Source: Buddleja alternifolia
Lineage: Eukaryota > Streptophyta > Magnoliopsida > Lamiales > Scrophulariaceae
Length of the DNA stretch: 64,000 nt
Direction of reading: 5' to 3'
NCBI GenBank assembly: GCA_019426215.1
Contig: CM033391.1
Span: 14,248,708 to 14,312,707, forward strand
A program made the position numbers and the translations under genes. Positions 1 to 11,021 of the stretch are shown here, piece by piece (position 1 is the first letter of the stretch; each line of letters starts with the position of its first letter). The notes beneath the pieces were generated by a model, which searched no databases, was not told where the DNA came from, and worked only from the letters and a program-made list of their open reading frames with translations.

Positions 1-352
1 TCACTTTCAGCCTCCCCTTAAACTACCTACAGAGAACGATCAATTATGTTTATGTTCCACAGAAGATAACGTTTCGAAATTGTAAAACGTGTACGAGTAT
101 TATAAACAGAGCAATTATAGGTTTGACATACAAAATATTCAAACCACCACACGAGATAACCGGTTTGTTTGATTGTTTCCAAAACCTCGCCATACAATAG
201 GATGCTAATTAATACTATGATGCTCACTCCTACCATCAATCTAACAAAGTCCACAAACAAGATAGGCAAAGAAATAAGCTGTAATCAATCAGAATTTTCA
301 ACTAAAACAAGTAAACAACAGTGCATGAAAAAAACACAAATAGAATTGAAAC

Positions 353-490
353 CTTATCCCAGGAGGCATCAGGATCTAACAGCTTGGCCAATTTAAACGG
401 AGATGAGTGACCATTCTGATGCTGATGTTCATGTTCAAGATTCAACTTCGCTGATTTCCTTTCCCTCATCTTTAAATTACTCAAATTCAA
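353..490 (-). CDS. First coding exon of a Rab5-interacting (Rab5IF-type) small membrane protein gene, partial
   Basis: Read on the minus strand, an ATG at 490 (or a second in-frame one at 469) opens 46 codons. They end in Leu-Asp-Pro-Asp-Ala-Ser-Trp-Asp-Lys, followed exactly by a GT splice donor at 352-351. From memory, that terminal motif is what plant Rab5-interacting/RAB5IF-like proteins carry just before the membrane domain. These are small ER multipass proteins related to EMC6. The N-terminal part is hydrophilic and His/Gln-rich, as expected for a cytosolic tail. No continuing exon is visible at 1-352, so the rest of the gene lies left of the window. The 5' UTR would run from 491 to about 700 and would contain an (AAT)n tract. 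I am fairly sure of the exon structure and less sure of the family. Confidence 0.42.
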
Positions 491-1320
491 ACCTAAAAAT
501 CAAATCAAATCCTATCACCACTAAAATTAAGGCTAATTAAACAGCGTAAGAGCTCGTCCTATTTCAGATTGGAATTAAAGGAGAATGAATATGATTGAGC
601 AATTTGTTTATTTAAATAATAATAATAATAATAATAGTGGGAAAAGAAAAGCAAAAGGAGTAGAATTGTAGATCTAATGTGATTAGGAGGTGGTTGTAGT
701 AGACTAGAGAGCTACCGAAGAAGTTGAAATTTGCACGTGATGTGGCCGGCGTTGGCCTAGCAATAGCATACGTTGTGTGCGTATTACGGGGCGCACATGC
801 CACTATCAATACATATTTGTAATTTTGCTCCCTAAGGTTTGAAGACTTCACAGTTCAGTCCTTTATGAGTTGGTATCTTAGAGATGTGCCTAATTTCTTT
901 CTTATACTCTCAATTAACCATTTCTAACAACAGAAAATTCTAGGATGGAACCGATCCATCAAATATCATTGGATGCGGGTGATTTTGGTGTATTTTATTA
1001 TTTTATTTCTGCGTCTGACTGTGTTAGACCGACGGGCTCCAATAGACTCGGACTGTCTTAGAATCACCCGCTAACAACACTTAACTTGAATGGTGATTAT
1101 TTTTTAGTTGAACATTGCACGACCGTGTTTGTAATTTTTTATTACTATATTTATTATATATAATTCTTCATTGATGACTTCCATGAAATTTATATAATAT
1201 CATTTTAATGTTTTTTCGACCTAAAAAAACATGTTTTTCATTGTTCATGAATTAATTCTCATGAACCTCATCATCATACAATTATTGCATATATATATAT
1301 ATATATATATTAGTACATGT
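491..1320. other. Upstream region of the edge gene, no gene seen
   Basis: Contains an (AAT)n microsatellite at about 615-636, a GC-richer stretch around 720-810 that may be the promoter of the minus-strand edge gene, and a small imperfect inverted repeat (GCGGGTGATT near 975 against AATCACCCGC near 1062). The remainder is AT-rich and shows no coding potential. Confidence 0.4.
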
Positions 1321-1324
1321 GTAA

Positions 1325-1756
1325 TGTTAGGGATGATAGGCATCAGAGCATGAAGAATAATAAAAAAATAATAAAAACCTAAGCCCAAATATGAAGATAA
1401 AGACACGAGAATTTTAACGTGGTTCGGCATAATTGCCTATATCCACGAATCAATCTAGATATACATCTTCATTTCTCAAAGTCAATCAGTGAATTACAAG
1501 AGAAGTTCTCCTATTTATAATATTTGGAGCAATCTAAAACCCTATCAAATTAGGAAACATATTCCTAATTCAAAAGGAAGAGGCATAAACATAAAAGGAA
1601 ACAAATAAGGAGTCCAAAAGCTGTCAAATTCTTGCCAAAACTGATTCCTTTTTGCACAAGAAAACTGCCATCTTGGTGCCCAACGCCGCTGTGTTCGCCC
1701 TGAATGCCACGACAGTAATTTTTTCCACCACTGTCGTGGCATTCAGGGCAGTGGTT
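1325..1756 (+). mobile_element. Truncated copia-type LTR fragment (copy 1)
   Basis: Begins near TGTTAGGG and carries the block 'gaattttaacgtggttcgg', which I know from plant copia LTRs. It aligns with 6765-7150 over several hundred bases (shared 'cccaaa.atgaagataa', 'tcaatcagtgaattacaag', 'tttataatatttggag'). Near its end is a perfect 19-bp inverted repeat (1697-1715 against 1731-1749). It breaks off at about 1756, where an inverted solo-LTR fragment of another family starts. No coding sequence. Confidence 0.6.
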
Positions 1757-3694
1757 ACCTTGGACTTATTTGTTCATACTTATAATAATGCCATCAAGAT
1801 TGATATGCACAAAAACTATGCCTTTATTAATGAATAAGAGTTTGTACAATATAAATGTAATGCCCTAATAATCTAATTTCTCTATGGCATGGAGGGCATA
1901 ATCCTAACAACTTAAACTAGAGTTCGCAAGTCGACGAGTCTTAATTGGGCATTAAGACCATACTTGTGTGACACAAGCTTTGACAAAGAGTGTCAGTCGG
2001 TCACTTTGGATGGTGGGAACTTGGTCATAGATATGTCAATGGAATTGACATATTCAAACACGCCTCGCCGTAATTCAATCACATGGGCATTTACTCTTAG
2101 ATAGTCAATGATTGAATTACTGGTCGCGGAAGTGTGCGTGAGCCTTAGACCTGAGGATTCACAAAGATTGGACTTGTGACACTGAACGAGTTATTAGAGT
2201 AGTTAGATCCATTTCACCCTTTGGTGGGATCAACCTCGAAGTGCGGTTCAGAAGGACAAGTCGCATTTGTTCAGTGATTGCCAATAGGGAATTCACTGTC
2301 TCGGGTAGTAGCGAGTTAACGTCCTGTGCGATCGTAGGTAAATAAAATTATAAGTTTTTTGCCAAAGCAAAAGAAGTAACTTATGTATAGTACATAAGGG
2401 TAGTTTAGTAATTTTATCTTACTATAATTCCCTGAAGCGCAGCATTGAGTCTTGTGAGTTTGACATATTCCATGACTCTCACTCGATCGGGATGTTACAG
2501 TGAAGGGCTTATACTCGAATGGTATCTATGACCTAAAGGTTCGTATTGATCCATTCATTTCAATTGGGTTTCGATGTGAGTCCACGTGACTTGCTTAGTG
2601 ACACTCACATCCTTGGTTTTCTCCCAATGCCAATTGAAATGAACCTAGAGAGTCGCGTTTAAAAGGAATTGAGCAAAGAGAATTCTTTCATTGTCAAATA
2701 CATAAAATGGTAATTTGCCATTTGATGAGCAAATTAATTTATTTTATTAATTGGGTTAATAAAAATAAATTAATAATAAATAATTAGATGTATTTATTAT
2801 GAACGCATTAATTTATTTGATTAATTGGATTAATGGAAATAAATTAATTAAAATAAATAAATAGACTTATTTATTATATTCATCCTTTTATTAAATAATT
2901 AGATTATTCAATTTGGAGAAATATTAATTAGTATTATATTTTAATTGGATTAAAATATATTGGACCTAATTAATAATTGGACTAAGTTGAAAGTCAACTT
3001 AGCCCAACTAAGGATAAGGGGGGGCGTGTGGTAGGTGGATTTGGGCAGTTGGATGGGCTCAAGGAACTAGTTAATTCCAAACCCATCACTCCTTACAAAT
3101 ATATTTCACTGGTTCAATCAAAATCTAACTCTCACAATTAGACTTCACAGCAAAGAAAGAAGAGAAAAATATTCTCTTCTCCCCTTAGTGAAGCCGTCGG
3201 CCATAGTGGTCAAAAATTGGAGGATTTTTCTTTGAAGGTCGTTCCGACATGATATCTAGAGGCAGGAGTTTTGAATTGCTGCTATCCGGAAGATCAAGAC
3301 TTTCATCGAAACCAAAAGGTTAGTAAAAAGGATGAAATTAAATTTCATCTTCATGCTTAATTTTCGAAAATAACATGAAAAATTATTAAAGCCAAAAGTG
3401 ATCCAATTGTGAATCCGGATCTGTTTTTATCGTTTTCGCTGCGCATGAATACAAGATTCACAACATAAGTAAACAAGGAACCGCTACTTCTAGTGTCCAT
3501 CTCCTCAAACCATTCAGAAGTAGAAGCTCCCTCTTGATTACCTTGGACTTGTTTGTTCAATACTTATATTAATGTCATCAAAGTTGATATGAACAAAACA
3601 ATGCCTTTATTAAAAGAATAAGAGTTTGTACAACATAAAGATAGATGCCCTATTAATTTAATTCCTCTATGCCATGGAGAGTGTAATCCTAACA
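1757..3694. mobile_element. Solo-LTR family A copy with internal inversion
   Basis: This member of a roughly 1.6-1.8-kb LTR family (compare 22238-23985 and 23986-25572) is rearranged. Bases 1910-3460 read in plus orientation from about LTR position 235 to the 3' end (ending CACAACA). Bases 3461-3694 are LTR positions 1 to about 235 in minus orientation, ending in the reverse complement of TGTTAGGATTAC. Bases 1757-1909 are another minus-strand copy of the first 155 positions. The simplest reading is a minus-strand LTR whose body was inverted in place, next to a further LTR end. No ORF is convincing. Confidence 0.55.
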
Positions 3695-3800
3695 CTTCTA
3701 TCTCCTACTATCGTTCCCACGACGAAATCCGTGTTTAACCAAAATCGCTTCCCCATAAATCTTGATTTAGGCATTAGAGCACGAAAAATAATCAAGAAAC

Positions 3801-6758
3801 TGTTGGGAAAAATTAACCAAACGCAACGGAAACGGCATTTTAAAATTTTATTTGGATTTTCCCATAACAGGATCAATCCCGAAATTTTATCAGACGTATG
3901 TACGATAAGAAAATTGACACTTTACCCGTTGAAGCTAAGTGATTGGAGAAACTCAAGCTTTCGATTTCATCAACTTCTTCGCGCAATAATCCGACTGAAT
4001 TCTTGATAATCCAAGCAGTACAAAAGTGTTGCCTCTAGATTGTCTAGACGAAAAATCTTGATTGAAAAATCTCCTTCTTCTTGGCACTATGGCCGACGGC
4101 TAAGGAGAGAGGGAGAGGAGGAAATTTTGTCTTGTGGCTCAAGTGTTAATTGTAACTTGTGGCCTATGTATTAACTAATGTGATATATTTATATCACTTA
4201 AGTTATTACCTTGGGCTCAAATTAGCCCATGTAGGATGCCTAGTGGCCGTCCCTACTCGGTCTTCATGTGCCTCTTGGTGCACCAAATTTGAGCTCAGTC
4301 TAATCCATTATTTTATTAAATAATTCAATCCAATTAATTAATCTAATTAAATAATAGATAGGATATTGAATTCATTTTATTTCTTCAAGAAATTATACAT
4401 TAATTGAGGTATAAATGAATTAACTTATTTCTTCAAATAATTAATTCCATTTAATTAATTTTAAGTATCCAATACTTAAAATATTACCACAAGAAATATT
4501 CCATATTTTCTATCGATTTTTTCTTTTTAAGCGTAACTCTTTAGGTTCATCTATATTTGGCAATGGAAGAATTTCATTGAATGTGGGTCCCACATAGCCA
4601 ATCAAGTGGTCCACATTGTAACCCAAATAAGATGAAACGATTGGATCATTTTACCTTTCCTATTGTAAATATCGTGTGAATACAAATTCTTCGTTTTCTT
4701 ATCCCGGTCAAGTAAGAGTCATGGTTTTAGGTCAAACTCACTAACTTGACACTATGCTATATTTATAATAAGTCTAGATCAGTGAATGCTTTGGCCAAAC
4801 ACTTTAAGATCTAACTTACTTATAAATGCATAGGATAATTCCTCGTTCACCTATGAGGGAACGAATCCCATCTTGGATATCAGTTAAGACTACTACTCGC
4901 CCATTAGGTTGCAGTTCGAGGTTGACCCCACCAAAGGGTGAATTGGGTCTAACTACTCTAATGACAAATCTAATGTTACAAGTATATCTTCAACTCGATT
5001 CCTCAAGTCTAAAGTTCAGACACATCTATTATAATTTAATCAATTCTGTCATTGACTGTCTGACACGGTAGAACTCTACGTGTTTTTACAGCAAGAGGAC
5101 TGATCGTGTGTAGTAATAAAGTGGACAATTAAGTCCAGGATGTCGAACCCATAGTGATTTGTATTTTAGCTTTACAAGAATTACATCAAGTATAAAATTG
5201 GCTTTTTAGAAATAAATTGAGAAATATAATTAACCAGATTTAATTTTAATAATAATAAGAAAAACAATGATGATAAAGGCGATTAAGACTCATACATTAG
5301 CACAGATTTACTCCTTCCACATATGATTGTTATTTCATCAAGTTATTAGACTATGATGCTATGGTGGAAAATTCCTTAAGATTATTATCACGCGGATCCC
5401 TCGCTCATGATAACCTATACTAGATTGGTTGTAGCAATCTCTACTGCATGCATTAAACACTAAACTTTTCCCTAAATTTATTCAGATTTATCCCTCCAAA
5501 TAAACTCGGCTAACAGCATCCGGAGTATGTAGCTATCCCTAGCATCAACAAAATTAGAAGATATTATGATTTCCTCTGCACCCTAATTTACTTTCTCCCG
5601 AACAAATAAACTAGGCAATAATTCAACACATGGTAGCTAATCATATGAAGATGATAAAAGCACAAAAATCACAATACTTAGCAATCGTAGAATTAACTAG
5701 AATCAAACAACTATCATATATCAAGATCAATCCGACTTTTGTATGATCTTAATGTAAGAAATTAGTTCATAACTATAAAAGATAAGATACAAAGAAAAAG
5801 ATAAATATTCATAGACAAAATTTATCTAGATCTAAAGAACTCCCTTTTATAGAAGATGATCTTATTTTTTCCTTCTTCTTCTATGTAATCTTGATCCAAA
5901 AACAACCAAGAGTAAGCTAAACTAAACTAAACACTAACCTTAATTAACGTGTGTTTTCTATCTACTAAACAGCTCTCCTTTTTTTGTTCTTGCATCTTGT
6001 ATTTATAAGTGTAGTATTGGAAGAGTCCTTTTAGGTTTAGAATTGAAAATTTCCAAAACTGTTCTGCCGACATCAACGTTCGAACATTAGACATCCTGGC
6101 ATCCCGGTGCACATTCGTGCGTAACTTCTCCTAGCGTTCGAACGTTTAATAGCTCCACGTTTGTACGTTAGCTCTACTTCTTTGGTTTTCCACTGAATAC
6201 GTGTTTTTCTCTTTTATTTTTCTCAATTGCAAGAACTTATACCTGTACTCAAATATCCAACTCATTACATGCATTTGTGGCATAAATTACTAATAACTAA
6301 GCTTAAACCATATGAAATCATAGTATCAAATCATGTAAATCTCAACCATATCACTATTAAAGAGTGAAAACTCATGTGACAGAATCAATGCGAGTCATGT
6401 TTGAGTGCCACTATTTCCATCAGTGCAGCTATGATATGAGCTCTTCACTACTTCCTAGTGATTGACGAACATCTTTTCCGTTAAAACTCACATCATACAA
6501 GTCTTCATGATTTCCAACGCCCAATTTGAGAATCATTGACTTGCAGACTATTTTAGTACACAAGTATCAAACTCCTCTAGTGCCTTAGAGAGTTAACTCT
6601 TGTGTTCAGGGACTTATAGATGATTACAATATATAAATGCCAATATAATAGTAAACAACTAATTGCTTTTTTATTGATAGAATAAGAAACAATTACAATT
6701 TAATAATATCCTTACATTCTCTAATCCTCTAGTGGCATTTGAGGACATTAACCTAACA
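3801..6758 (-). mobile_element. Solo LTR D (family A), inserted in copia LTR copy 2
   Basis: On the minus strand it starts TGTTAGGTTAATG at 6758 and ends TTCCCAACA at 3801, so TG...CA termini. Flanks are GAAAC (3796-3800) and AAAAC (6759-6763), a 4/5 match as a 5-bp duplication. Internal blocks such as 'agagtagttagaccc' and 'tttggtggggtcaacctcgaa' (minus strand) match copies A, B and C. It is itself split by solo LTR F. Without F it is about 1.66 kb, the family size. No internal coding region or second LTR, hence a solo LTR. Confidence 0.7.
5061..6353. mobile_element. Solo LTR F, unrelated family, inserted in D
   Basis: Starts TGACACGG and ends CATATCA (TG...CA in either direction). It interrupts D exactly between 'cactcttt' and 'gacagtcaatgac' (D orientation), which are contiguous in copy B. 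Flanking 5-mers CTGTC (5056-5060) and CTATT (6354-6358) match at 3 of 5, compatible with an aged duplication. The phrase 'aagtggacaattaagtccaggatgtcgaaccca' near the left end resembles sequence common in plant Ty3-gypsy LTRs, which is a weak family hint. The small ORFs inside are not convincing. Confidence 0.6.
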
Positions 6759-7322
6759 AAAACAATAAAATTCTAAGCCCAAACATGAAGATAACAACAA
6801 GAGAATTTTAACATGATTTGGCTTAATTGCCTACATTCATGAGCCAACCTAGATCTACATCTTTATTTCTCAAAGTCAATCAGTGAATTACAAGAGGAGT
6901 TCTGTTATTTATAATATTTGGAGTAATCTAAAACCCTACCAAATTAGGAAACACATTTCTATTACAAAAGGAAGAGGCATAAACATAATAGAAACACAAA
7001 TAAGGAGTCCAAAAGCTGCCAAATTCTTTCCAAAACTGATTTCTTTTCACACAAGAAAATCGCCATCTCGGTGCTCAATGCTACAGCGGTCATTTTTTTC
7101 GCCACTGCCACGAACTCCACGACGTTGTTCCATGAACGTCGTGGCGTTCCGACTCTGCGAAGTTCCGTGACGAAATGCCATTTTGGCCTATTTTCGTCCC
7201 TTTTCGACGCTTTCGCGACCCCAGGTCTCCCCGACCCATCTCGGCTGCATCTTGACTCTGCTTTAACTCCATTATTTCCATCTCCCGATCCTCTTTTTGA
7301 TTCGACTCCACTATATCCCAAC

Positions 7323-7982
7323 ATGGTGAAATGGTGAGACCTTGCATGTGAAAACCCCACATTAAAATATTAAGTCCATAAATGGATAAATCGAGGCCCC
7401 AGAAGTTCCTGATTATGTCCAGCGCCTTCCATCATTAGATGCGAGAGAGAATAGTGTGAGGATTGTCATCATTATCTCAAAAGTCGCGGAATAATGGCAA
7501 GTTAAGTGTACTAATCTCACAACTAGGCCTTCTATGTGACAAGGTGGTCATATTAGAAGTCACATGAGTTTTAGCTTTGCTAAGAAGTTGTTCATGAGTC
7601 ATGGGACCACCTGGCTACTGTTATGCTGTGTGAAATTGATGAGTCGGACTTAACCATTGACTAGCGTGCGGTTGCAACGTGTTCTCGGGACATACATGAA
7701 ATATGAGGCAAAACATCTCGAGGACCACAAGGAAAGTGATAGGGTCGTCGCGCCCAATTGTTTATTACCACCCATTGTCTCACGAGTCGTGGAATGAGGT
7801 ATGGGATACATGGCAGCTCGAGCCCACTGGAAATTATCATGTTTCCCATCTTCTATTAGTGGAGTGATGGAATTCGATAAGCAGTGGGAGCACGCGTAAA
7901 ATGAAAAGATCCATAATTTCATGTGGATATGATATTTGATTGAATGCTAATATTTTTCTGTTTTCGCAAAGTAATAGACCAA
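7323..7982 (+). other. Untranslated leader of a decayed LTR element
   Basis: Lies between the ATCCCAACA end of the copia LTR fragment and the gag remnant. No ORF of substance and no clear PBS. It is taken as the 5' untranslated region of the gag-bearing element by position only. Confidence 0.3.
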
Positions 7983-8830
7983 ATGGCTAAAACCCCACTC
8001 TCGGTAATCCTTGAAATTAATAATCTAAATGGCCCAAACTTCCGTGACTGGTACCGCAATCTCAAAATTGTGGTACAATCTGAAGGCTTTGACTATGTCT
8101 TGACCTAGCCTATTGAGCCTGCCCCTAAGGCTGCCGCTCCGAGGGCTGTTCGAGATGCACATGAGAAATGGCGCAAAGACGATATCTATGCGCATTGTCT
8201 CATTCTGTCCTCCATGACAAATGAATAACAGAGGCAGTCTGAGACTGTGGAACACGTCTCAAAGATTGTTTTTGCATTGGAGGAGCTATACAGCGTCAAG
8301 ACGTGTTGTGAGAGATTTACTATCTCTCGCGAGTTGTTTAGAGCTCGCATGATTGAAAGAACATCGATCACCAACCATGTGTTGAGAATAATTTCCTTGG
8401 TGAATAAACTCAACGACATGGAAGTGCCTGTGAATCCTGATTTAGCTATTGATTTAGTCCTTCAGTCGCTCTCTCCTGCCTACGATCAGTTCATAGTGAA
8501 TTTCAACATGAACCAGCTGATTGTCGCTCTTCCAAAATTGTTAAACATGTTGCGCACTATTGAGGCAATGGTCAAGAAGGCAAAGCCTGTATTGCTTGCT
8601 GATACTTCTTCGTCTCCCACTTTTGGTTAAAAAGAAAGGCAGAAGGAGGAAAAAGAAGAAGAAGAAGAAAAAGAAAGGCATCAAGATGCAAGCAAAAGGC
8701 AGTATCAAGAAAGCCTAAGGGGACATTGGGAAGTGCTTTAACTGTACGAAGAAAGGACACTGGAAAGATCATTTCCATGAGCCTCCTAGCGAGCGTGCTA
8801 AAGGTACATTTATTGTAAAATTAACATGTT
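7983..8830 (+). pseudogene. Ty1/copia gag remnant
   Basis: ATG at 7983 opens a frame (Met-Ala-Lys-Thr-Pro-Leu-Ser...) with the copia gag pattern Leu-Asn-Gly-x-Asn-(F/Y)-x-x-Trp, which stops at a TAG after about 40 codons. The frame resumes through a second nonsense codon near 8226, and the longest open part is 8247-8630. A zinc knuckle follows at about 8730-8780 (Cys-Phe-Asn-Cys...Gly-His) with Phe where the last Cys should be. Gag would form the nucleocapsid of the retrotransposon. No pol-like frame follows before the LINE or after it, so the parent element may have been a gag-only non-autonomous type. It is clearly non-functional. Confidence 0.7.
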
Positions 8831-9606
8831 AGTTAACTGTGTTTCTTAAGTATTATGACACTGTAAGGGTACTCACTTATGCAATGGATTGCAGATGATG
8901 AGAAGAAGCAAGGAACAAAGAAATGAGGTCGTGGTCTTAAAGATATCAAGGAGGTGTTTTCTCGCTGCCAAGGCTGAAGGACGAGAAATCATTTATTTTT
9001 TGTTTTTTATTATGAGATAATGTTTTTTTAGAAGAATGTTTTATCATGTTTTTGAATTAGTGTTGTGAACCACGTTTTTCTCCACCTTGGTTTATGAGTG
9101 GAGATTCAATGTTTTATTAAAGTGCGTTTTATTATTTTGGTTCTACAATTAATTCTTGTAACATGCAATCTTCATAACATTTGACTCATATAACACAACA
9201 AATGTATGCATTGATCTAGTTGCCAAGGTAATAACCTAGGCGAGCTTATTAATCTATTGAACATAGAATAATAAGTGTAACCCTAAAATTGATCACATAA
9301 GATGTGATATGAAAAATCACACATATCGATGATGTGAGAGGTATTGCTTATGTTACTCAAATAGTGAGAGGAAATGAGGATTGGTAATCCTATTGTCCTG
9401 TGTTTACGAGTATCCGAAGGAAACTTTGAAATATCGTGTTCATTACACCTTGAAACGAAAGGGATTGATTCATAATATCCAACCTTCATGATGAAGGATT
9501 CTTTTACGAAAGAATAGGGATGGTAATGGAAACTGGAAACTCGATAAACATAAACACCACTAACAGTTAAAGTGAATGAATAGTAAACCTAAAAACTCAT
9601 GAACAC
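8831..9606. other. Non-coding internal part of the gag element
   Basis: Follows the gag remnant. No protease, integrase or RT motif in any frame. It continues after the LINE at 14577, because the LINE target duplication joins the two halves. Confidence 0.4.
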
Positions 9607-9680
9607 AAGTTCCATTCCTTAATATTAGCCCCTCTTTTACTCTTTTCTCTCGGTGCATCTTAGGCCTGCTAACGTGAGTC

Positions 9681-10900
9681 GTGGCTATGGCCAAGAAGAA
9701 GAAAGGAGTGGAGACAAAAGCGAGTACAGCGAATGCTATGGTAGTGCCGGCTCTCTCTCCGGTGAGTTATGTTAGGGAGTCGCAGCTGATGGACGGTGAT
9801 GGTGGACGTACTGAATCTAAGGTTCAGTCAATGGAAAACAAAGAGAGGCAATCGAGTCCAATAGCAACAATCATCCAAGAGGCACAAGTACGATTAGGTA
9901 TTCAGTAAACTGAATCGGTAATTTCACAGGCCTTACAAGAGAGTTTGAGACAAAAACTCCAAACTCCTCCATTGCAGCAAGGTCCAACTAACTCGGATTC
10001 TGAAAATCTGACAGTGGACAGTCCCAAAGTGCATAAAATAAGGACAATATGGGATCGATTCGATGTAACAAAGCTCCTCAATGCTGGTTGTAAGCCCATA
10101 TACATGGAACCCATGGCTAATACAGAGCAGCAGGTGGAAAACTGAGGTGGAAGACGTACAAGAAGAGATGGACTACTAGAGCACAGCCTTGGTGTGCCAC
10201 GTTCTTAGGGCTAACCCCCTATTCCCGTTAATGAATGGCTTCATCCGTCGATTATGGGGTAAGCATGGGATTGAAAAGGTACTGTTAATGCCAAATGGTT
10301 TGTTCCTTGTTAAATTTGCAATTACTGAAGCTCGTGATGTAGTTCTTGAAATATCTATCACTTTGACAATAAACCATTAATAGTGTCCCCTTATAATGAA
10401 AATCAGAATTACACTAAAAATGCAGTGAGAAAGTACCCGTATAGATTAAGCTAGAGGGTTTAAAATTTTAATACTGGGGTAGTAAAGCACTCAGTAAGAT
10501 AGTAAGTCTAGTTAGAACACCTAGCATAACTGATAAAATGACTGTAGAGAATGATTGAGTGCAATTTGCTAGGGTTCTAGTGGAAAATGTGAATAAAATA
10601 CCGGATGTGGTGCAATTTTAGAATGAGATGGGGGTGGTGGTAGAACAACAGGTGACATATGAGTAGAAGCCTACAAAATGTAATCGCTGTCAAGGCATTG
10701 AACATGTTGAAGAGGAGTGTAGGAAAAAGAAAGGGAAGCTGATGTGGAGGTTAAAACAAAACCAACCTAAGAATCTGGTTATAGACAAAGGAAAGGTGGT
10801 TGCTTCTAAAATAGACAATCAAGATGAACAGGAGACAAGGGAGACAACTCTTATCAGATCACTAGGGCTAGGGGAGAAACCATGGAAATTAGTCACATGA
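9681..10900 (+). pseudogene. LINE ORF1 (nucleic-acid chaperone) remnant
   Basis: Starts with a basic Met-Ala-Met-Ala-Lys-Lys-Lys-Lys stretch. Scattered open pieces (9681-9908, 9945-10145, 10189-10380) lead to a complete CCHC zinc knuckle at 10679-10720 (Cys-Asn-Arg-Cys...His...Cys), followed by a basic tail. In the family, ORF1 coats the LINE RNA. Multiple stops break the frame. The 10189-10380 piece resembles the usual domain before the knuckle. Confidence 0.65.
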
Positions 10901-11021
10901 GCAGGGAGGAAGTCCTTACAGTATGAGACCAGAGATGTCACTAATCAAGCATCTTCTTCTGGGGCTAATGAACAAAGTATAGGATTTGGGTCAGGTGGTG
11001 TTACTGTACAGGTTGTCAATA

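Larger units (their letters stand above)
3772..7322 (+). mobile_element. Copia-type LTR fragment (copy 2), split by insertion D
   Basis: Bases 3772-3800 plus 6764-7150 align with copy 1 at about 1345-1715. The join falls exactly where solo LTR D is inserted, so the two pieces were once continuous. It ends near ATCCCAACA at 7322, a typical plant copia LTR 3' end. It keeps a hairpin at 7117-7126/7135-7144 in the position of the copy 1 hairpin, although the stem sequence differs. No initiator-tRNA primer site is recognisable after 7322, so linkage to the gag downstream is only probable. Confidence 0.55.

Noticed and set aside
3674..4006. 110-codon plus-strand ORF
   Set aside because: Crosses the junction between three different LTR fragments, so it cannot be a gene.
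6962..7362. Three overlapping ORFs on both strands
   Set aside because: They fall inside the copia LTR fragment and have no recognisable motif.
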